Below, piece after piece: positions 41,838 through 52,109 of a DNA stretch of 64,000 nucleotides. The position numbers and the translations under genes are program-made. The notes beneath the pieces were generated by a model. It was given only the letters and a program-made list of their open reading frames with translations, made no database searches and was not told where the DNA came from. Origin of the DNA: Lysinibacillus odysseyi (GTDB lineage: Bacteria > Bacillota > Bacilli > Bacillales_A > Planococcaceae); the NCBI GenBank assembly GCA_014595895.1, contig JABUKB010000001.1, forward strand, positions 1,984,001-2,048,000, read 5' to 3'. The first letter of the stretch is position 1. The number at the start of each line of letters is the position of its first letter.

Positions 41838-44800
41838 TTACTCAAATAACGAAATGATATCCGATTCTGTAATAAATACTTCCCTCGGTTTACTACCCCT
41901 TTGTTCTGAAACAAAACCATGCTTTTCTAACATATCAATTAATCGTGCGGCACGATTATAGCCGATTTTATAGCGGCGTTGAATAGAGGATGTGGAAGCT
42001 GTCCCTGCCTCAAATACATAACGACACACTTCCTCGAATAATTCATCCTGTTCATCCACAATTTCTGCCCTTTTTAACAGTTCGTCATGTTGGAAGAAAT
42101 ATGCTGGTTCCCCTTGGGTGCGTACATAGGCAATAATCTCCTCAATTTCATCGTCCGTCACAAATGTGCCTTGCAAACGAACGGGAGCCGGCATTCCGTT
42201 ACCTAAGTACAGCATATCTCCTCTTCCTAATAATCGTTCTGCACCCTGCATATCTAAAATTGTGCGCGAATCAACCGCTGACGATACCGCAAAAGCAATA
42301 CGCGTAGGAATATTTGATTTAATAAGTCCTGTAATAACATCCACCGATGGACGCTGTGTAGCCACGATTAAATGAATGCCACATGCACGTGCTTTTTGGG
42401 CAATGCGACAAATTGCTTCCTCCACATCGGCTGGTGACATCATCATTAAGTCGGCTAACTCATCAATGACAATAAGTATATAAGGTAGTTTATGACCGTG
42501 CTGCCCGTTTTTTTCCGCTTGCTGATTAAAACGTGTTAAATCACGTACACCTGCATGCATAAACAACTGATAGCGACGTTCCATTTCCTCTACCGCCCAT
42601 TTCAATGCTGCTGTTGCTGCTTTCACGTCTGTAATAACAGGGCTGACTAAATGCGGAATATGGTTAAACGGTGCCAACTCTACCATTTTCGGATCAATCA
42701 GCATCAGCTTTAGTTCATGCGGGTCAGCTTTGTATAACAAACTCACTAAAATAGAATTGATACAAACTGATTTCCCTGAACCTGTAGCTCCCGCAATTAA
42801 TCCATGAGGCATCTTGCGCAAATCAATCGTTACCGGAGTGCCTGTCAAATCAAGTCCTAGAGCGGCTTCAAGTGGTGACTCTGACTCTTGGAATTCTTCA
42901 CTGTTTGTGACCTCCGAAAGTCTTACCGCACGAGAAACACGGTTCGGGATTTCGATGCCGATGGAGTGCTTGCCTGGAATAGGCGCGTCAATTCGAATAT
43001 CACGCGCTGCTAATGCCAATTTAATATCATCTGCTAATCCACGCACTTTGCTTACTTTCGTTCCGTGCGCTACGGTAATTTCAAATTGGGTAACTGCCGG
43101 TCCTTGGACAATCGATACGATTTCCGCTTCAATGTGGAAGTAGGACAGAGCCTTAATAAGGCGCTCCCCTTGCTCATCCATCCATACCCAATCTTCTGTT
43201 TGTTCCTCTGGAGGCACTAAAAAGCCCATCGATGGTTTTTCATATTGGCGGCTAAATTTAGGCTCCTCCGGTTCTACTTCTTCTACCTGTACCGTTTCAT
43301 TTACTGTAGAAGAACTGTCTGTTGCTAGAGCAGCTGCACATATCTCTGTTGCTGCAATTTCCTTTGTCTCCGGAAAGAACGTTTCCTCTTCTTGCTGTTG
43401 TGTGACTTCATCCGCTTGTTGTGATGCTTCTACGTCCACAGGAGCTGTTTCTTCCGCTATTTCCTTCTGCTCCGTTTGTTCCTCACGTTCCAACACTGCT
43501 ACTGCAGCTTGCTGTGCTGCTGATGAGTGCAGCGTCACAGAAGGCATAATTGGTGAGCCTGAGACTATCGTTTCTACTGGCGTTTCATTCTTTGATGGCT
43601 CATCCGTTATTTCGGGCTTTTTTTTTCTAAGTTGCTCCTCTAATATAGCTTGAGCTTTTAATTTTTCTTTATCCGATTTTAACATTAAAACATTGAAAGG
43701 CAGACGGCTGCCCGAAGGCTTTGCCGGTTCTTCAATAATAGGTCGCTCATCTTGTGGCGGTGCTTGCTCCACATTTAATTGACCGATATGAACGGTAGAA
43801 TTTTCAATCGTCAAGTGCTGTACTTGTAAATCCGACAGCGTATCGGCTGCATCTTTAGAAACGGTCATGTGCGGACTTGCCTCTAGCTGCACTTGCTCGC
43901 TGCTGTCTTCCGCCTCTATTTCCGAATCGGGCTCTCGTTCTACTTCCGGTCCTTGCTCTATTTCTATTTCTACTTCCGGCTTCGGACCAATTTCTGAATC
44001 TGTCTCTGGTTTTACTTCTGGCCCTTGCTCTATTTCAGGCTCTGGCTCTTTTTCTGCACCCTTTTCCAGTTCTATTTCTGGCTCTCGCTCTATTGTTGAT
44101 TCCCTGACAATAGGTATCTCGTTTATAATCGGATTTTCTAGGGACCTCTCCTCTATGACAAGCTCTTCTTTCACTACTTCTGTGTTAGTTTCAGCTTGCT
44201 GTAAACCTGGCTCCCTAGGTATTTCAAATACTTTTTCTTGTTGGATTACCTGAATAACTTCTCGATCTTCCACTATAGTTTCTGCTGGTTCAGCTACTTC
44301 TTGCTCTGTATGCTTTTCTGCCAAAAGATCTTCAAGCGGCTTTGTTTTTTGGAAGCCATAGACAGGCGATGGAACCTCTGTTGGAACAAAGCGCTTTTTG
44401 CTCTCTAGTGGATTGATAAATTCTCGATTCACTTTTTTCTCTTCACGCGCTGGCTTTGCTGCTGCTTTTTTTCTCTCTTCTCTTATGACGGATAATGCTC
44501 GCCGCTCTTGTGTGGATCTGGATAAAACATGCGAATAACCCGTACGCTTTTGGCGTTCTGCTAATAGCTGACGAATTCCTTGTGTTTCTACATCAAACAC
44601 TTGCGATACTGTATGTTGTAAATGCTTTGGAAGTGTCAACGGTCTTTCCTCATATGGCAAAGACTCCTGTTGGACACGTGATTGTTTTTTTTCTATTGGA
44701 GGTGGAGGCGCAATTTCAGCATCATCAATTAACGGAAAACGAAAAGCCGTTTTTTTCGTGCTAACCTCTTCTGTTACCTCTTCTTCATCATATTCAAATG

Positions 44801-44867
44801 GTTCTTCATATTGTTCATATTCATTTTCTTTGAATAGTTTATTAAAAGTCTTTTTTAACCAACTCAT
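41838..44867 (-). CDS. sftA: SftA-type DNA translocase (soluble FtsK/SpoIIIE family)
   Basis: The 1009-residue protein lacks the N-terminal membrane helices of SpoIIIE, as expected for SftA, which clears chromosomal DNA from the septum. Residues 1-550 are low complexity and acidic, with tandem units such as EIEQGPEVKPETDSEIG. The motor domain follows, with Walker A GATGSGKSVCINSILVS (around 690), LMLIDPKMVELAPFN and LPYILIVIDELADLMM. A C-terminal winged-helix gamma domain (STSSIQRRYKIGYNRAARLI) reads DNA orientation signals. The start at 44867 has only a weak ribosome site. Confidence 0.94.
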   Translation of the reverse strand: MSWLKKTFNKLFKENEYEQYEEPFEYDEEEVTEEVSTKKTAFRFPLIDDAEIAPPPPIEKKQSRVQQESLPYEERPLTLPKHLQHTVSQVFDVETQGIRQLLAERQKRTGYSHVLSRSTQERRALSVIREERKKAAAKPAREEKKVNREFINPLESKKRFVPTEVPSPVYGFQKTKPLEDLLAEKHTEQEVAEPAETIVEDREVIQVIQQEKVFEIPREPGLQQAETNTEVVKEELVIEERSLENPIINEIPIVRESTIEREPEIELEKGAEKEPEPEIEQGPEVKPETDSEIGPKPEVEIEIEQGPEVEREPDSEIEAEDSSEQVQLEASPHMTVSKDAADTLSDLQVQHLTIENSTVHIGQLNVEQAPPQDERPIIEEPAKPSGSRLPFNVLMLKSDKEKLKAQAILEEQLRKKKPEITDEPSKNETPVETIVSGSPIMPSVTLHSSAAQQAAVAVLEREEQTEQKEIAEETAPVDVEASQQADEVTQQQEEETFFPETKEIAATEICAAALATDSSSTVNETVQVEEVEPEEPKFSRQYEKPSMGFLVPPEEQTEDWVWMDEQGERLIKALSYFHIEAEIVSIVQGPAVTQFEITVAHGTKVSKVRGLADDIKLALAARDIRIDAPIPGKHSIGIEIPNRVSRAVRLSEVTNSEEFQESESPLEAALGLDLTGTPVTIDLRKMPHGLIAGATGSGKSVCINSILVSLLYKADPHELKLMLIDPKMVELAPFNHIPHLVSPVITDVKAATAALKWAVEEMERRYQLFMHAGVRDLTRFNQQAEKNGQHGHKLPYILIVIDELADLMMMSPADVEEAICRIAQKARACGIHLIVATQRPSVDVITGLIKSNIPTRIAFAVSSAVDSRTILDMQGAERLLGRGDMLYLGNGMPAPVRLQGTFVTDDEIEEIIAYVRTQGEPAYFFQHDELLKRAEIVDEQDELFEEVCRYVFEAGTASTSSIQRRYKIGYNRAARLIDMLEKHGFVSEQRGSKPREVFITESDIISLFE

Positions 44868-45012
44868 AACATTCACTTCTTTCTCAATAAGGCATAACAC
44901 TTCTATTATAGAATAAAAATCAGCTCTACACCGCATAAAAACGCCATTTTATCAAAAATATATATTCCCGCCCGCTATAACATCCAATTTATACCTTTTT
45001 TAAAATCAAAAA

Positions 45013-45047
45013 GGCTGATTTATAAGTTTTTTACTTATCAATCAGCC
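45013..45047 (-). terminator. Terminator of the ytpQ-ytpR unit
   Basis: The stem GGCTGATT.ATAAGT pairs with ACTTAT.AATCAGCC; the minus strand continues TTTTTGATTTT. It lies about 12 bases past the ytpR stop. Confidence 0.85.
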
Positions 45048-45058
45048 AGTTCTTATGA

Positions 45059-45673
45059 TTATTTAGTTGGAGTAACAAAGGCTGAACCAACTTCTGCCTC
45101 TTCTTCAAGCACTAAAATCCCTTTTACATCTGGTGCCCCAGGAATTGCTAATTCGCGGGCTGAACAAAGCATACCGAATGAGTCGACACCGCGTAAGTTT
45201 CCGGCTTTAATTAGCATACCAGATGGCATTACCGCGCCTACTTTCGCTACGACTACTTTTTGTCCTGCTTCTACATTTGGCGCTCCGCAGACAATTTGTA
45301 ATGTTTCATCGCCTACATTGACACTGCAGATGCTTAACTTATCAGCATTTGGATGTTTTTCTTTTGTTTCTACATACCCTACAACAAACTTCGGCGAGAA
45401 ATCTACGTCCAAGGAAATATGTGCTTCATTTGCTTGAAGTGCTGCTGTGATTTTTTCAGCAAGTTCCGGTGTTACTTCTACAATCCCCTGTGCATCAAGC
45501 TCCATGTATTTACTTGCATGAAAAAGGTTGAAGCCCTTTACTTCGCCTGTTGCTTCTTCTTTTAAAATGACAACGTCACCCTTTGTTTCCGTTGCCGTTT
45601 TCACGATTGGTTCCGTTGCTAATTGGACTAATAATACATCTCCAACATATTGTTTGTTATAAGCTACATTCAT
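45059..45673 (-). CDS. ytpR: YtpR, tRNA-binding domain protein
   Basis: The 204-residue product has a C-terminal EMAP/PheT-N-like OB fold (VVGYVETKEKHPNADKLSIC, then VCGAPNVEAGQKVVVAKVGA, MPSGMLIKAGNLRGVDSFGM). This resembles the anticodon-arm-binding module of PheT but as a separate protein. It overlaps ytpQ by four bases. Its cellular role is not settled. Confidence 0.92.
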   Translation of the reverse strand: MNVAYNKQYVGDVLLVQLATEPIVKTATETKGDVVILKEEATGEVKGFNLFHASKYMELDAQGIVEVTPELAEKITAALQANEAHISLDVDFSPKFVVGYVETKEKHPNADKLSICSVNVGDETLQIVCGAPNVEAGQKVVVAKVGAVMPSGMLIKAGNLRGVDSFGMLCSARELAIPGAPDVKGILVLEEEAEVGSAFVTPTK

Positions 45674-46485
45674 TTTTCTTCTTTCTCCTTTGATACTTTG
45701 TTTTTCGCTAAAATAAAGATTGGCTCTAACTTGCCCTCTTCATAGATAAATGATAGCGATGTAATCGGTACAGTACCGACTGTGAAATAGTGCATTGTAA
45801 GTTGTGCTAATACATCATACCCTACTTCTGAACGAATATCACCAATAATCAGCACATCCTGATGAGGAACCGAGACCGTCATATCGCCTTCGATTTGAGA
45901 AGCCATATTCTTTAAAAAGCCTTCATTTAAAATACGGCTCGCATCATAGCCATCATTATGATTGACAAAGTAAAAGATACTACCTGCTACATCATCTCGT
46001 TTGACTTCTGTTGGCAGCTTCTTCACGGAAAATCGGGCTGCTTCACGTACCTGGTCAGCAGTTACATGCAGTTTCGGTAACATAGACTCATCAATTAAAC
46101 GATAAGTTGTCCCTAAATCTAATGCATAAAAAATACGCGTTTCTGCTGTATGCTCTGTGGTGATAAAGGCATTGCCCTCTTTTGAAGTTTGCGGGAATGA
46201 GGTAGAGCGGATAATTGGATATACTTGCGCCAAGCTTCCAAAACCCTCCTGCTGTTCGCGCTGCATCGCGGTAAACGTTTGCTCAATCGTATATACGACT
46301 TCATCAATAGCCGCCTCTTTTTTTTGCTCATATTTGGATAAAATGGTCGGCAATAAAATATCCATTCCGCGCCCTAACGTTTTATGCTCTAAACGAACCT
46401 GATCTTTTTCTTCATCAAACGTCCATTCAAATTGTTCCGTACCAAGACGTTTTTTCAATTCTGTTACTAATTGCGAAGATTTCAA
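45670..46485 (-). CDS. ytpQ: YtpQ, DUF1444 protein
   Basis: The 271-residue product matches the DUF1444 family in length and in segments such as TFDEEKDQVRLEHKTLGRGM and FYFVNHNDGYDASRILN. The TTG start at 46485 follows AAGGAAGTG; a longer ATG-started frame lacks a ribosome site. Soluble cytoplasmic protein of unknown function, coupled to ytpR. Confidence 0.9.
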   Translation of the reverse strand: MKSSQLVTELKKRLGTEQFEWTFDEEKDQVRLEHKTLGRGMDILLPTILSKYEQKKEAAIDEVVYTIEQTFTAMQREQQEGFGSLAQVYPIIRSTSFPQTSKEGNAFITTEHTAETRIFYALDLGTTYRLIDESMLPKLHVTADQVREAARFSVKKLPTEVKRDDVAGSIFYFVNHNDGYDASRILNEGFLKNMASQIEGDMTVSVPHQDVLIIGDIRSEVGYDVLAQLTMHYFTVGTVPITSLSFIYEEGKLEPIFILAKNKVSKEKEEK

Positions 46486-46555
46486 GCGATTCACTTCCTT
46501 ACATAGAAATACGGTCCACATTGTGTGAACCGTTTTTACGTATTGTATCAAACTT

Positions 46556-47089
46556 TTATTCTTTTGTACTGTCTAACGGCTTTGCTGACAGGACGATCTC
46601 TGTCATTTCTGTTAGCTTCTCGTCCATTCTTTTCCCTTCCGATAGCGTTGTCATTTTAACACCGCCGCTGGATACAATCAGTTCAAATTGCTCTTCGCCA
46701 TGCTCTATAACTGCCGTAAAACCAAATGCTTCATTATTTTCAAATGTCTCTTCTTTTATAATTTGAAGGTTCTTATCATTTTTTAGGAGTTCATAATGCA
46801 ACCGGCTATCCTCTGCCTCAATTGTATTGATAAATAAAATGAAGGATTCTTTTCCTTTAGAAAAAATATAATTCATATCTGTCGCACCTTCCTCTACTGT
46901 ATAACCTCTAGGTACGTAGACAGCTATTTTACCAATTTCCGTATTGGCTTCTATTTCCGTCTCTTCAAACGCTGCCTCGGTAAATGCTAACCCGTCTGTA
47001 ATTTGTTCTTCTACGGTTTTCCCGCAACCCGCCAGCAACAGGATGATACTACTTATCCATATACAATGAAGCCATTGCCGATTCATCAT
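46556..47089 (-). CDS. Small lipoprotein of unknown function
   Basis: The 177-residue product has a lipoprotein signal ending in the lipobox LLAGC (Cys at about residue 22). An acidic, beta-rich extracellular domain (GKIAVYVPRGYTVEEGA, YIFSKGKESFILFI) follows. An AAGGAG ribosome site precedes two adjacent ATG codons. It lies between the DUF84 gene and ytpQ. No named family. Confidence 0.8.
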   Translation of the reverse strand: MMNRQWLHCIWISSIILLLAGCGKTVEEQITDGLAFTEAAFEETEIEANTEIGKIAVYVPRGYTVEEGATDMNYIFSKGKESFILFINTIEAEDSRLHYELLKNDKNLQIIKEETFENNEAFGFTAVIEHGEEQFELIVSSGGVKMTTLSEGKRMDEKLTEMTEIVLSAKPLDSTKE

Positions 47090-47157
47090 ATCATCTCCTT
47101 ATTTGTAAGCAAACTCTTCTATCTTCTATTTCCCTTACCTATTGGCAAAAATATCGT

Positions 47158-47676
47158 TTAACTTTTTTGTACATATTGCACTTGACCTACCAGCAATGTC
47201 ACAATGTGCTCAAACATTTCCTTGCGATTCACAAGCCCATTTGTAAATATACCAATTGCTCCTGCATGCTGACGAATATCTGCTGTTCTTGTAAAGTCAT
47301 CCATCACCGGTCCGAGCTCTTCCCCTGCTCGTATACGATTGGCTACAACCTCTGGCAAAACAAAGGATGCGCCCGAACTTGCGATAATGGTGCCGTCTCT
47401 TAGTGTAACAGCCCCCCAGTTGCAGCAATATATCAGTCCGTCTATTTCGTAAACGCCTCCCTCTAAACCGAAGCCCATCGTGGCATCACTTGCAGCTAGC
47501 GCATGTTGGGCACGATTGATCGCCCCTTGTCTTGTTTCTGCATCTGACATTGGTTGTTCTGATACGCCAGATGGTACATCCATATGTTCGAATTGCAGGT
47601 TGTCCATATATTGTGCTAGCACTGTTTCCACTGCTGCCGTTTTGGCTTTATTTTTTGTCCCAATGACTATTTTCAT
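47158..47676 (-). CDS. DUF84 family inosine/xanthosine triphosphatase
   Basis: The 172-residue product shows the YjjX/DUF84 pattern: MKIVIGTKNKAKTAAVETVL at the start, then VSEQPMSDAETRQGAINRA and GFGLEGGVYEIDG. Known members hydrolyse non-canonical ITP and XTP and so protect nucleotide pools. A GGGGATG ribosome site is present. Confidence 0.88.
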   Translation of the reverse strand: MKIVIGTKNKAKTAAVETVLAQYMDNLQFEHMDVPSGVSEQPMSDAETRQGAINRAQHALAASDATMGFGLEGGVYEIDGLIYCCNWGAVTLRDGTIIASSGASFVLPEVVANRIRAGEELGPVMDDFTRTADIRQHAGAIGIFTNGLVNRKEMFEHIVTLLVGQVQYVQKS

Positions 47677-47811
47677 ATTGTCATCCCCTACTAGTTTTTC
47701 AATTTACTATTATATGATTCCATTTTTTCTTAGAAAGATTATTTTTTCTATAGCATATGCTACAAACATACTATGCTATCACTTTTTAATATAAAAAGCT
47801 TTTCTCCTGAA

Positions 47812-47854
47812 AAAAGTGCAGATAAAGTCCAAATTCGACTTTACCTGCACTTTT
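47812..47854 (-). terminator. Terminator of the M42 aminopeptidase gene
   Basis: The stem AAAAGTGCAG.TAAAGTC pairs with GACTTTA.CTGCACTTTT around a short loop, just past the stop at 47867. Confidence 0.85.
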
Positions 47855-47866
47855 CCTTCTTCACTA

Positions 47867-48943
47867 TTACGCATTGCTGCGAATGCTGTTAATCATTGAA
47901 CGGTCTGCTGATTTCACTAATTTCACAAGCAATTCCTTCGCTGCAGCGTAATCATCCACATGGATAATGGACGCAGCAGTATGAATGTAGCGCGAGCAAA
48001 TTCCAATGACCGCTGAAGGAATACCATCATTTGCTGTATGCACACGTCCTGCATCTGTTCCGCCTTGCGATACGAAGAATTGATATGGGATATCATTTGT
48101 TTCTGCTGTATCTAAAATGAATTCACGCATGCCCCGGTGCATCACCATTGTCGGATCATAGATACGCAGGAGCGGTCCTTTACCAAGCTGGCCGAATTGC
48201 TTTTTATCACCCGATGTATCATTTGCCGGAGATGCATCTAGGGCGAAAAATAAATCTGGTTTAATCATATTGGCTGACACCTGTGCACCGCGCAAGCCTA
48301 CTTCCTCCATGACATTGGCACCCGAGTAAATGTGACTTTCCAATGTTTCTCCTTGAAGTTCCTTCATAAGCTCAATGGCTAAGCCGCATCCATAACGATT
48401 ATCCCAAGCTTTTGCCATAATTTTTTTCGGGTTGGCCATTGGGGTAAATGGACAGATTGGGATAATGGATTGCCCTGGACGAATGCCCATTGCTTCCGCA
48501 TCCTCTTTATTATCTGCACCTACATCGATCAGCATATTTTTAATTTCCATCGGCTTTGACCGCTCAGCTGTGGTTAATAAATGTGGTGGAATAGAGGCGA
48601 TTACCCCCGGAATTTCACGATTCTTTGCATACACAGTGACACGCTGCGCTAACATCACTTGGTTCCACCAACCCCCTAATGTTTGGAAACGAATCATTCC
48701 GTTATCAGTAATTGACGTTACCATAAAGGCTACCTCGTCCATATGCCCTGCGACTAAAATTTTAGGAGCATGTTCTTTCTCTGCATAACGCACGCCAAAA
48801 ATACCGCCTAGATTATCTTGAATAATTTCATCCGAATATTTCGTTAATTCCTTGCGCATAAATTGACGTACCGCACGTTCATCACCAGGCGCAGCTGGTA
48901 ACTCTGTCAATGTTTTAAATAATTGCAGTGTTTCTTGATTCAC
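47867..48943 (-). CDS. ytoP: M42-family aminopeptidase YtoP
   Basis: The 358-residue cytoplasmic metallopeptidase has metal ligands in [12 protein letters not shown], a bridging Asp in [23 protein letters not shown] and [10 protein letters not shown], and a C-terminal His in [14 protein letters not shown]. This is the glutamyl-aminopeptidase/tetrahedral-aminopeptidase family. A GTG at 48943 lies eight bases after GAGGGAG; the GTG three codons earlier is inside that ribosome site. Confidence 0.93.
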   Translation of the reverse strand: MNQETLQLFKTLTELPAAPGDERAVRQFMRKELTKYSDEIIQDNLGGIFGVRYAEKEHAPKILVAGHMDEVAFMVTSITDNGMIRFQTLGGWWNQVMLAQRVTVYAKNREIPGVIASIPPHLLTTAERSKPMEIKNMLIDVGADNKEDAEAMGIRPGQSIIPICPFTPMANPKKIMAKAWDNRYGCGLAIELMKELQGETLESHIYSGANVMEEVGLRGAQVSANMIKPDLFFALDASPANDTSGDKKQFGQLGKGPLLRIYDPTMVMHRGMREFILDTAETNDIPYQFFVSQGGTDAGRVHTANDGIPSAVIGICSRYIHTAASIIHVDDYAAAKELLVKLVKSADRSMINSIRSNA

Positions 48944-49092
48944 TTTAAACACTCCCTCAGTTTAATATCCATGCTATTATAGCATACCCGTTATTATTTC
49001 GTTATTCGAACCATCTATTTTCAAGCGCTGTTTTTACATCTTTTACAGGATATGATAAAGTGAATATAGAAATATAGGGAGGGATTTTTACA

Positions 49093-49410
49093 ATGAAATT
49101 ACGTGACTTTGCACTAGGTATCATGACGGGTGTTGCGGCAGCAATTATTGTGAAAGAAGTATCTGAAAGAGCAGTGCCTTATAAATCATCTGAATCGATT
49201 TTAGAAACTATTAAGGCGGACTTCCGTAAATTATCGCCAATCGACGGTTCTTGGATTTATATGAAAGTTGAAAATTTCACAAATGGTTTTACAGATATAC
49301 CTGTTTACCGTGGCGGAATCTCTCGTATTCAAGACGGTGAAATGGAAACTTACGAGTTTGCAGCCGATGCCCGTACAGGCGCAATTGTTGATTTACAATT
49401 AGTACCTTAA
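49093..49410 (+). CDS. YtzB-like PepSY small protein
   Basis: The 105-residue product has a short N-terminal hydrophobic stretch (FALGIMTGVAAAIIVKEV) and a PepSY-like body (ESILETIKADFRKLSPIDGS, GISRIQDGEMETYEFAADAR). It is the counterpart of Bacillus ytzB by position. A GGGAGGG ribosome site is present. PepSY proteins often inhibit proteases, but no role is shown here. Confidence 0.8.
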   Translation: MKLRDFALGIMTGVAAAIIVKEVSERAVPYKSSESILETIKADFRKLSPIDGSWIYMKVENFTNGFTDIPVYRGGISRIQDGEMETYEFAADARTGAIVDLQLVP

Positions 49411-49414
49411 AATC

Positions 49415-49450
49415 AAAATCCCCCTACAAGCATGCTTGTAGGGGGATTTT
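49415..49450. terminator. Bidirectional terminator between ytzB-like gene and ytnP
   Basis: A near-perfect palindrome AAAATCCCCCTACAAGC with its complement ends in T-tracts, between convergent genes. Confidence 0.9.
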
Positions 49451-49451
49451 T

Positions 49452-50318
49452 TCATGTAAATTGAATTTGAGCTTCTGTTGAACGCTTTAACGACTCTACT
49501 ACTTCCTTGCCTGTTGCATCCCATTGAATCATGCGGTGATACGCATCATGGTAGAAGATAAATTTATAGCCATTCGCCAGCGCTTCTTTCATAATACGCT
49601 CTTTGGCAAATACACTTGTCATTGGGTAATCATCATATGCCATCACCCATAGTGGATTTTGGTGAGCCGTTGTCGCCATGATGTCTGCCATATGTAACAT
49701 CACTTCGCCGTTTTGCTCTAGACGAATAATCGCATGACCGTTACTATGTCCACCTGTATGAATACAAGTCAGCCCTGATGCTACTTCTAACTCCCCTTCA
49801 TACGTTTGCACAAGGTGTTGGATAGGCTCCCAGTTTTCCTTCCAGTACGTATTGCGGGAACGAATATTCGGCTCACGCATTTCATCCCATTCTACTTGTG
49901 TTACATAAATTTTAGCATTTGGGAATGTTGGTACAAGCTGATCATCTTTCCAGTATGTTAAGCCACTTGCATGATCAAAGTGCATATGTGTCATCAAAAT
50001 ACCGTCAATTTGCTCTGTTGTTATACTTAGTTGCTCCAGACTTTCCAGGATACGTGATTCCTGTGATACACCGAAATTACGAAGCTGTTTTTCAGTAAGT
50101 TTCCCGAAGCCTACCCCTGTATCAATTAAGTAATTTTTCCCTTGATACTGTACTAAAATCGGTTCGCACGCTAGCTCGATTTGATTGGCATCATTGACTG
50201 GATATTTACGTGTCCATAATGGTTTTGGTACAACGCCAAACATCGCACCTCCATCAAGTGCCGTCACCCCTCCGTCTAGCCAAGTTAACTTCATGTCGTG
50301 AAATACGTATTGATCCAT
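49452..50318 (-). CDS. ytnP: YtnP-type metallo-beta-lactamase-fold lactonase
   Basis: The 288-residue product has the dinuclear zinc motif MTHMHFDHASG, then HTGGHSNGHAII and HMADIMA. It resembles AHL lactonases and Bacillus YtnP, which degrades the Streptomyces gamma-butyrolactone-like signals. It lies 16 bases after trmB on the same strand. Confidence 0.9.
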   Translation of the reverse strand: MDQYVFHDMKLTWLDGGVTALDGGAMFGVVPKPLWTRKYPVNDANQIELACEPILVQYQGKNYLIDTGVGFGKLTEKQLRNFGVSQESRILESLEQLSITTEQIDGILMTHMHFDHASGLTYWKDDQLVPTFPNAKIYVTQVEWDEMREPNIRSRNTYWKENWEPIQHLVQTYEGELEVASGLTCIHTGGHSNGHAIIRLEQNGEVMLHMADIMATTAHQNPLWVMAYDDYPMTSVFAKERIMKEALANGYKFIFYHDAYHRMIQWDATGKEVVESLKRSTEAQIQFT

Positions 50319-50333
50319 TCTCCCATGTCCCCT

Positions 50334-50978
50334 TTACTTAATAAACTGAGATTCTAGGCGATAGATTGGCTGTCCCTTTGCGGAGAACTTTTGCTCATAT
50401 TCTGTCATGACATTGTCCTCTGGCATTTCTGCGTGTAAATCAAGTGATACATAGTTTAAACGCATGCCGTAGTGGTTCATGCTCACTAAAGAAAATTCAA
50501 ATAAGCCTCGGTTATCCGTTTTAAAATGGATTTCGCCATTATCGACTAGAACTTCTTCATATAACTTCAAGAATCCTTCATGCGTTAAACGACGCTTTGC
50601 ATGGCGTGTTTTTGGCCAAGGATCCGAGAAATTCAAGTAGACGCGATCGACATCGCCTTTATTGAAATATTTTAATAACTCCGCCCCGTTTACCTTTAAT
50701 AAGCGTAAGTTTGCTGGCTGATCAGCTGCAATAATTTTTTCCACAGCCTTTACTATGACGCTATCAAAAAGCTCAATCCCGATATAATTAATATGTGGGT
50801 TTTGCTGTGCCATACCTAATACAAATTGTCCCTTACCTGTTCCTACTTCAATATGCAATGGGTTTTGATTGCCAAATACTTCTGCCCATTTGCCTTTATA
50901 ATCCTCCGGGTTTGGAACCACGATATCTTGGTGCTGTGCAATGTATTCTTCCGCCCAAGGTTTATGTCTTAATCTCAC
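50334..50978 (-). CDS. trmB: tRNA (guanine-N7)-methyltransferase
   Basis: The 214-residue enzyme makes m7G46 in tRNA. The SAM site is [15 protein letters not shown] and the catalytic part is [24 protein letters not shown] at 50978 (protein start [12 protein letters not shown]) fits the GAGG ribosome site and the family's usual N-terminus better than the ATG five codons earlier. Confidence 0.95.
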   Translation of the reverse strand: MRLRHKPWAEEYIAQHQDIVVPNPEDYKGKWAEVFGNQNPLHIEVGTGKGQFVLGMAQQNPHINYIGIELFDSVIVKAVEKIIAADQPANLRLLKVNGAELLKYFNKGDVDRVYLNFSDPWPKTRHAKRRLTHEGFLKLYEEVLVDNGEIHFKTDNRGLFEFSLVSMNHYGMRLNYVSLDLHAEMPEDNVMTEYEQKFSAKGQPIYRLESQFIK

Positions 50979-51104
50979 TTTATATTTCCTCATTTCTACT
51001 AAATATACGGCTATTATATCTCATTTTTTGCAATAACCAAACTATTCATACGCGTTTCCCTCTACCTTGACTAGCCCTTTCATTGATGATAAACGCTAAT
51101 TTCA

Positions 51105-52109
51105 TTACGTTTGCTCTTCATCAGCGTTTTCTACATGCCAAATATCCCGATTAAATGATGTCACTTCCGCTACATTTAAAATCGATTGCGCTCCGCGAAT
51201 TTGCATGCGTTTCATCGGTGATATAGAGCGTTTTAGCTGCTGAATCCAATCTACATATTTCCGCTTATCTATAAACTGCACGCCGTATGTTGTACCAGGA
51301 TAATCCACATACCCATTGCGCGATAAAAGTATTTTCCGAATGGGAATATCGACACCTTCTGCTTGGAATAACTGGGAAACAATCGTTTCTGTACGATTTA
51401 AATCAATAATGGGATTTAATAATTTCTTTTCAAATGCCCCAATTTTTTTAATCCAAAAGCGTTCTCCACTGCCTACAAAAACAGCCTGGTCTTCCTGTTC
51501 CAGCATTTTCACAACATAGCAATCAGTTGGTGTTAGAATAATAGTTTCCAGTTCAACAGGTGCTTTTTTTAAACGAACAATCGGTTGATAAAAAATTAAA
51601 TAGCTATCAGGTAAACTTTGCAGTAAAGTACGAAGCAATGTATCACGCATGAATTTTGGATCAATATAGGATTTTTCGCGAATAGTAGAGCTAGCCCATT
51701 TCATTTGGAAATGGAAAAATTGATCCATGAACATGCGTTTTAATTCATAAAGCGTGCTTGGGGAATAAATAATATTCGGTTCAAAATGTAGCGTTGTTTC
51801 CTCTTCAGGAATATAATCTTCATCTAGTTCATTCGCGATTTCTACTTTTTCAATATCTTCTACATCTTCCGTTGGTTCTTGTCTTTTCGGAGGTAATATT
51901 TTCTTCAAAAAAGAAAACGCTGATTTTTCAGTTTGTACCGGTTCTTCTTCCGCGATATGTTCCCATTCTTCCACTTCTTCGCCTTGTTCCCATTGCCTCT
52001 TGACACGTTCCCATTGGCTTTTCTTCAGACGGACAAATTGTGTCGGGTAGCGTGTTAAATCTACTTGATATCTTGAAATATAGTCTTGTAGTTTTACTAA
52101 TTGAGCCAT
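51105..52109 (-). CDS. NERD-like (nuclease-related) domain protein, degenerate
   Basis: The 334-residue product has a basic, tryptophan-rich start (RLKKSQWERVKRQW) and an acidic linker (about 60-105). A C-terminal region with ELETIILTPTDCYVVKML and KKLLNPIIDLNRTETIVSQL recalls the NERD fold (a restriction-endonuclease-like fold). The usual EIDHxxxxxxGxxxxExK catalytic pattern is only partly kept, so activity is doubtful. The ATG at 52109 follows GGAGAGTGAG. The role is unknown. Confidence 0.7.
   Translation of the reverse strand: MAQLVKLQDYISRYQVDLTRYPTQFVRLKKSQWERVKRQWEQGEEVEEWEHIAEEEPVQTEKSAFSFLKKILPPKRQEPTEDVEDIEKVEIANELDEDYIPEEETTLHFEPNIIYSPSTLYELKRMFMDQFFHFQMKWASSTIREKSYIDPKFMRDTLLRTLLQSLPDSYLIFYQPIVRLKKAPVELETIILTPTDCYVVKMLEQEDQAVFVGSGERFWIKKIGAFEKKLLNPIIDLNRTETIVSQLFQAEGVDIPIRKILLSRNGYVDYPGTTYGVQFIDKRKYVDWIQQLKRSISPMKRMQIRGAQSILNVAEVTSFNRDIWHVENADEEQT

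Noticed and set aside
43867-44253. Plus-strand serine/glycine-rich open frames opposite sftA
   Set aside because: They are the complement of the acidic repeats in SftA and not independent genes.
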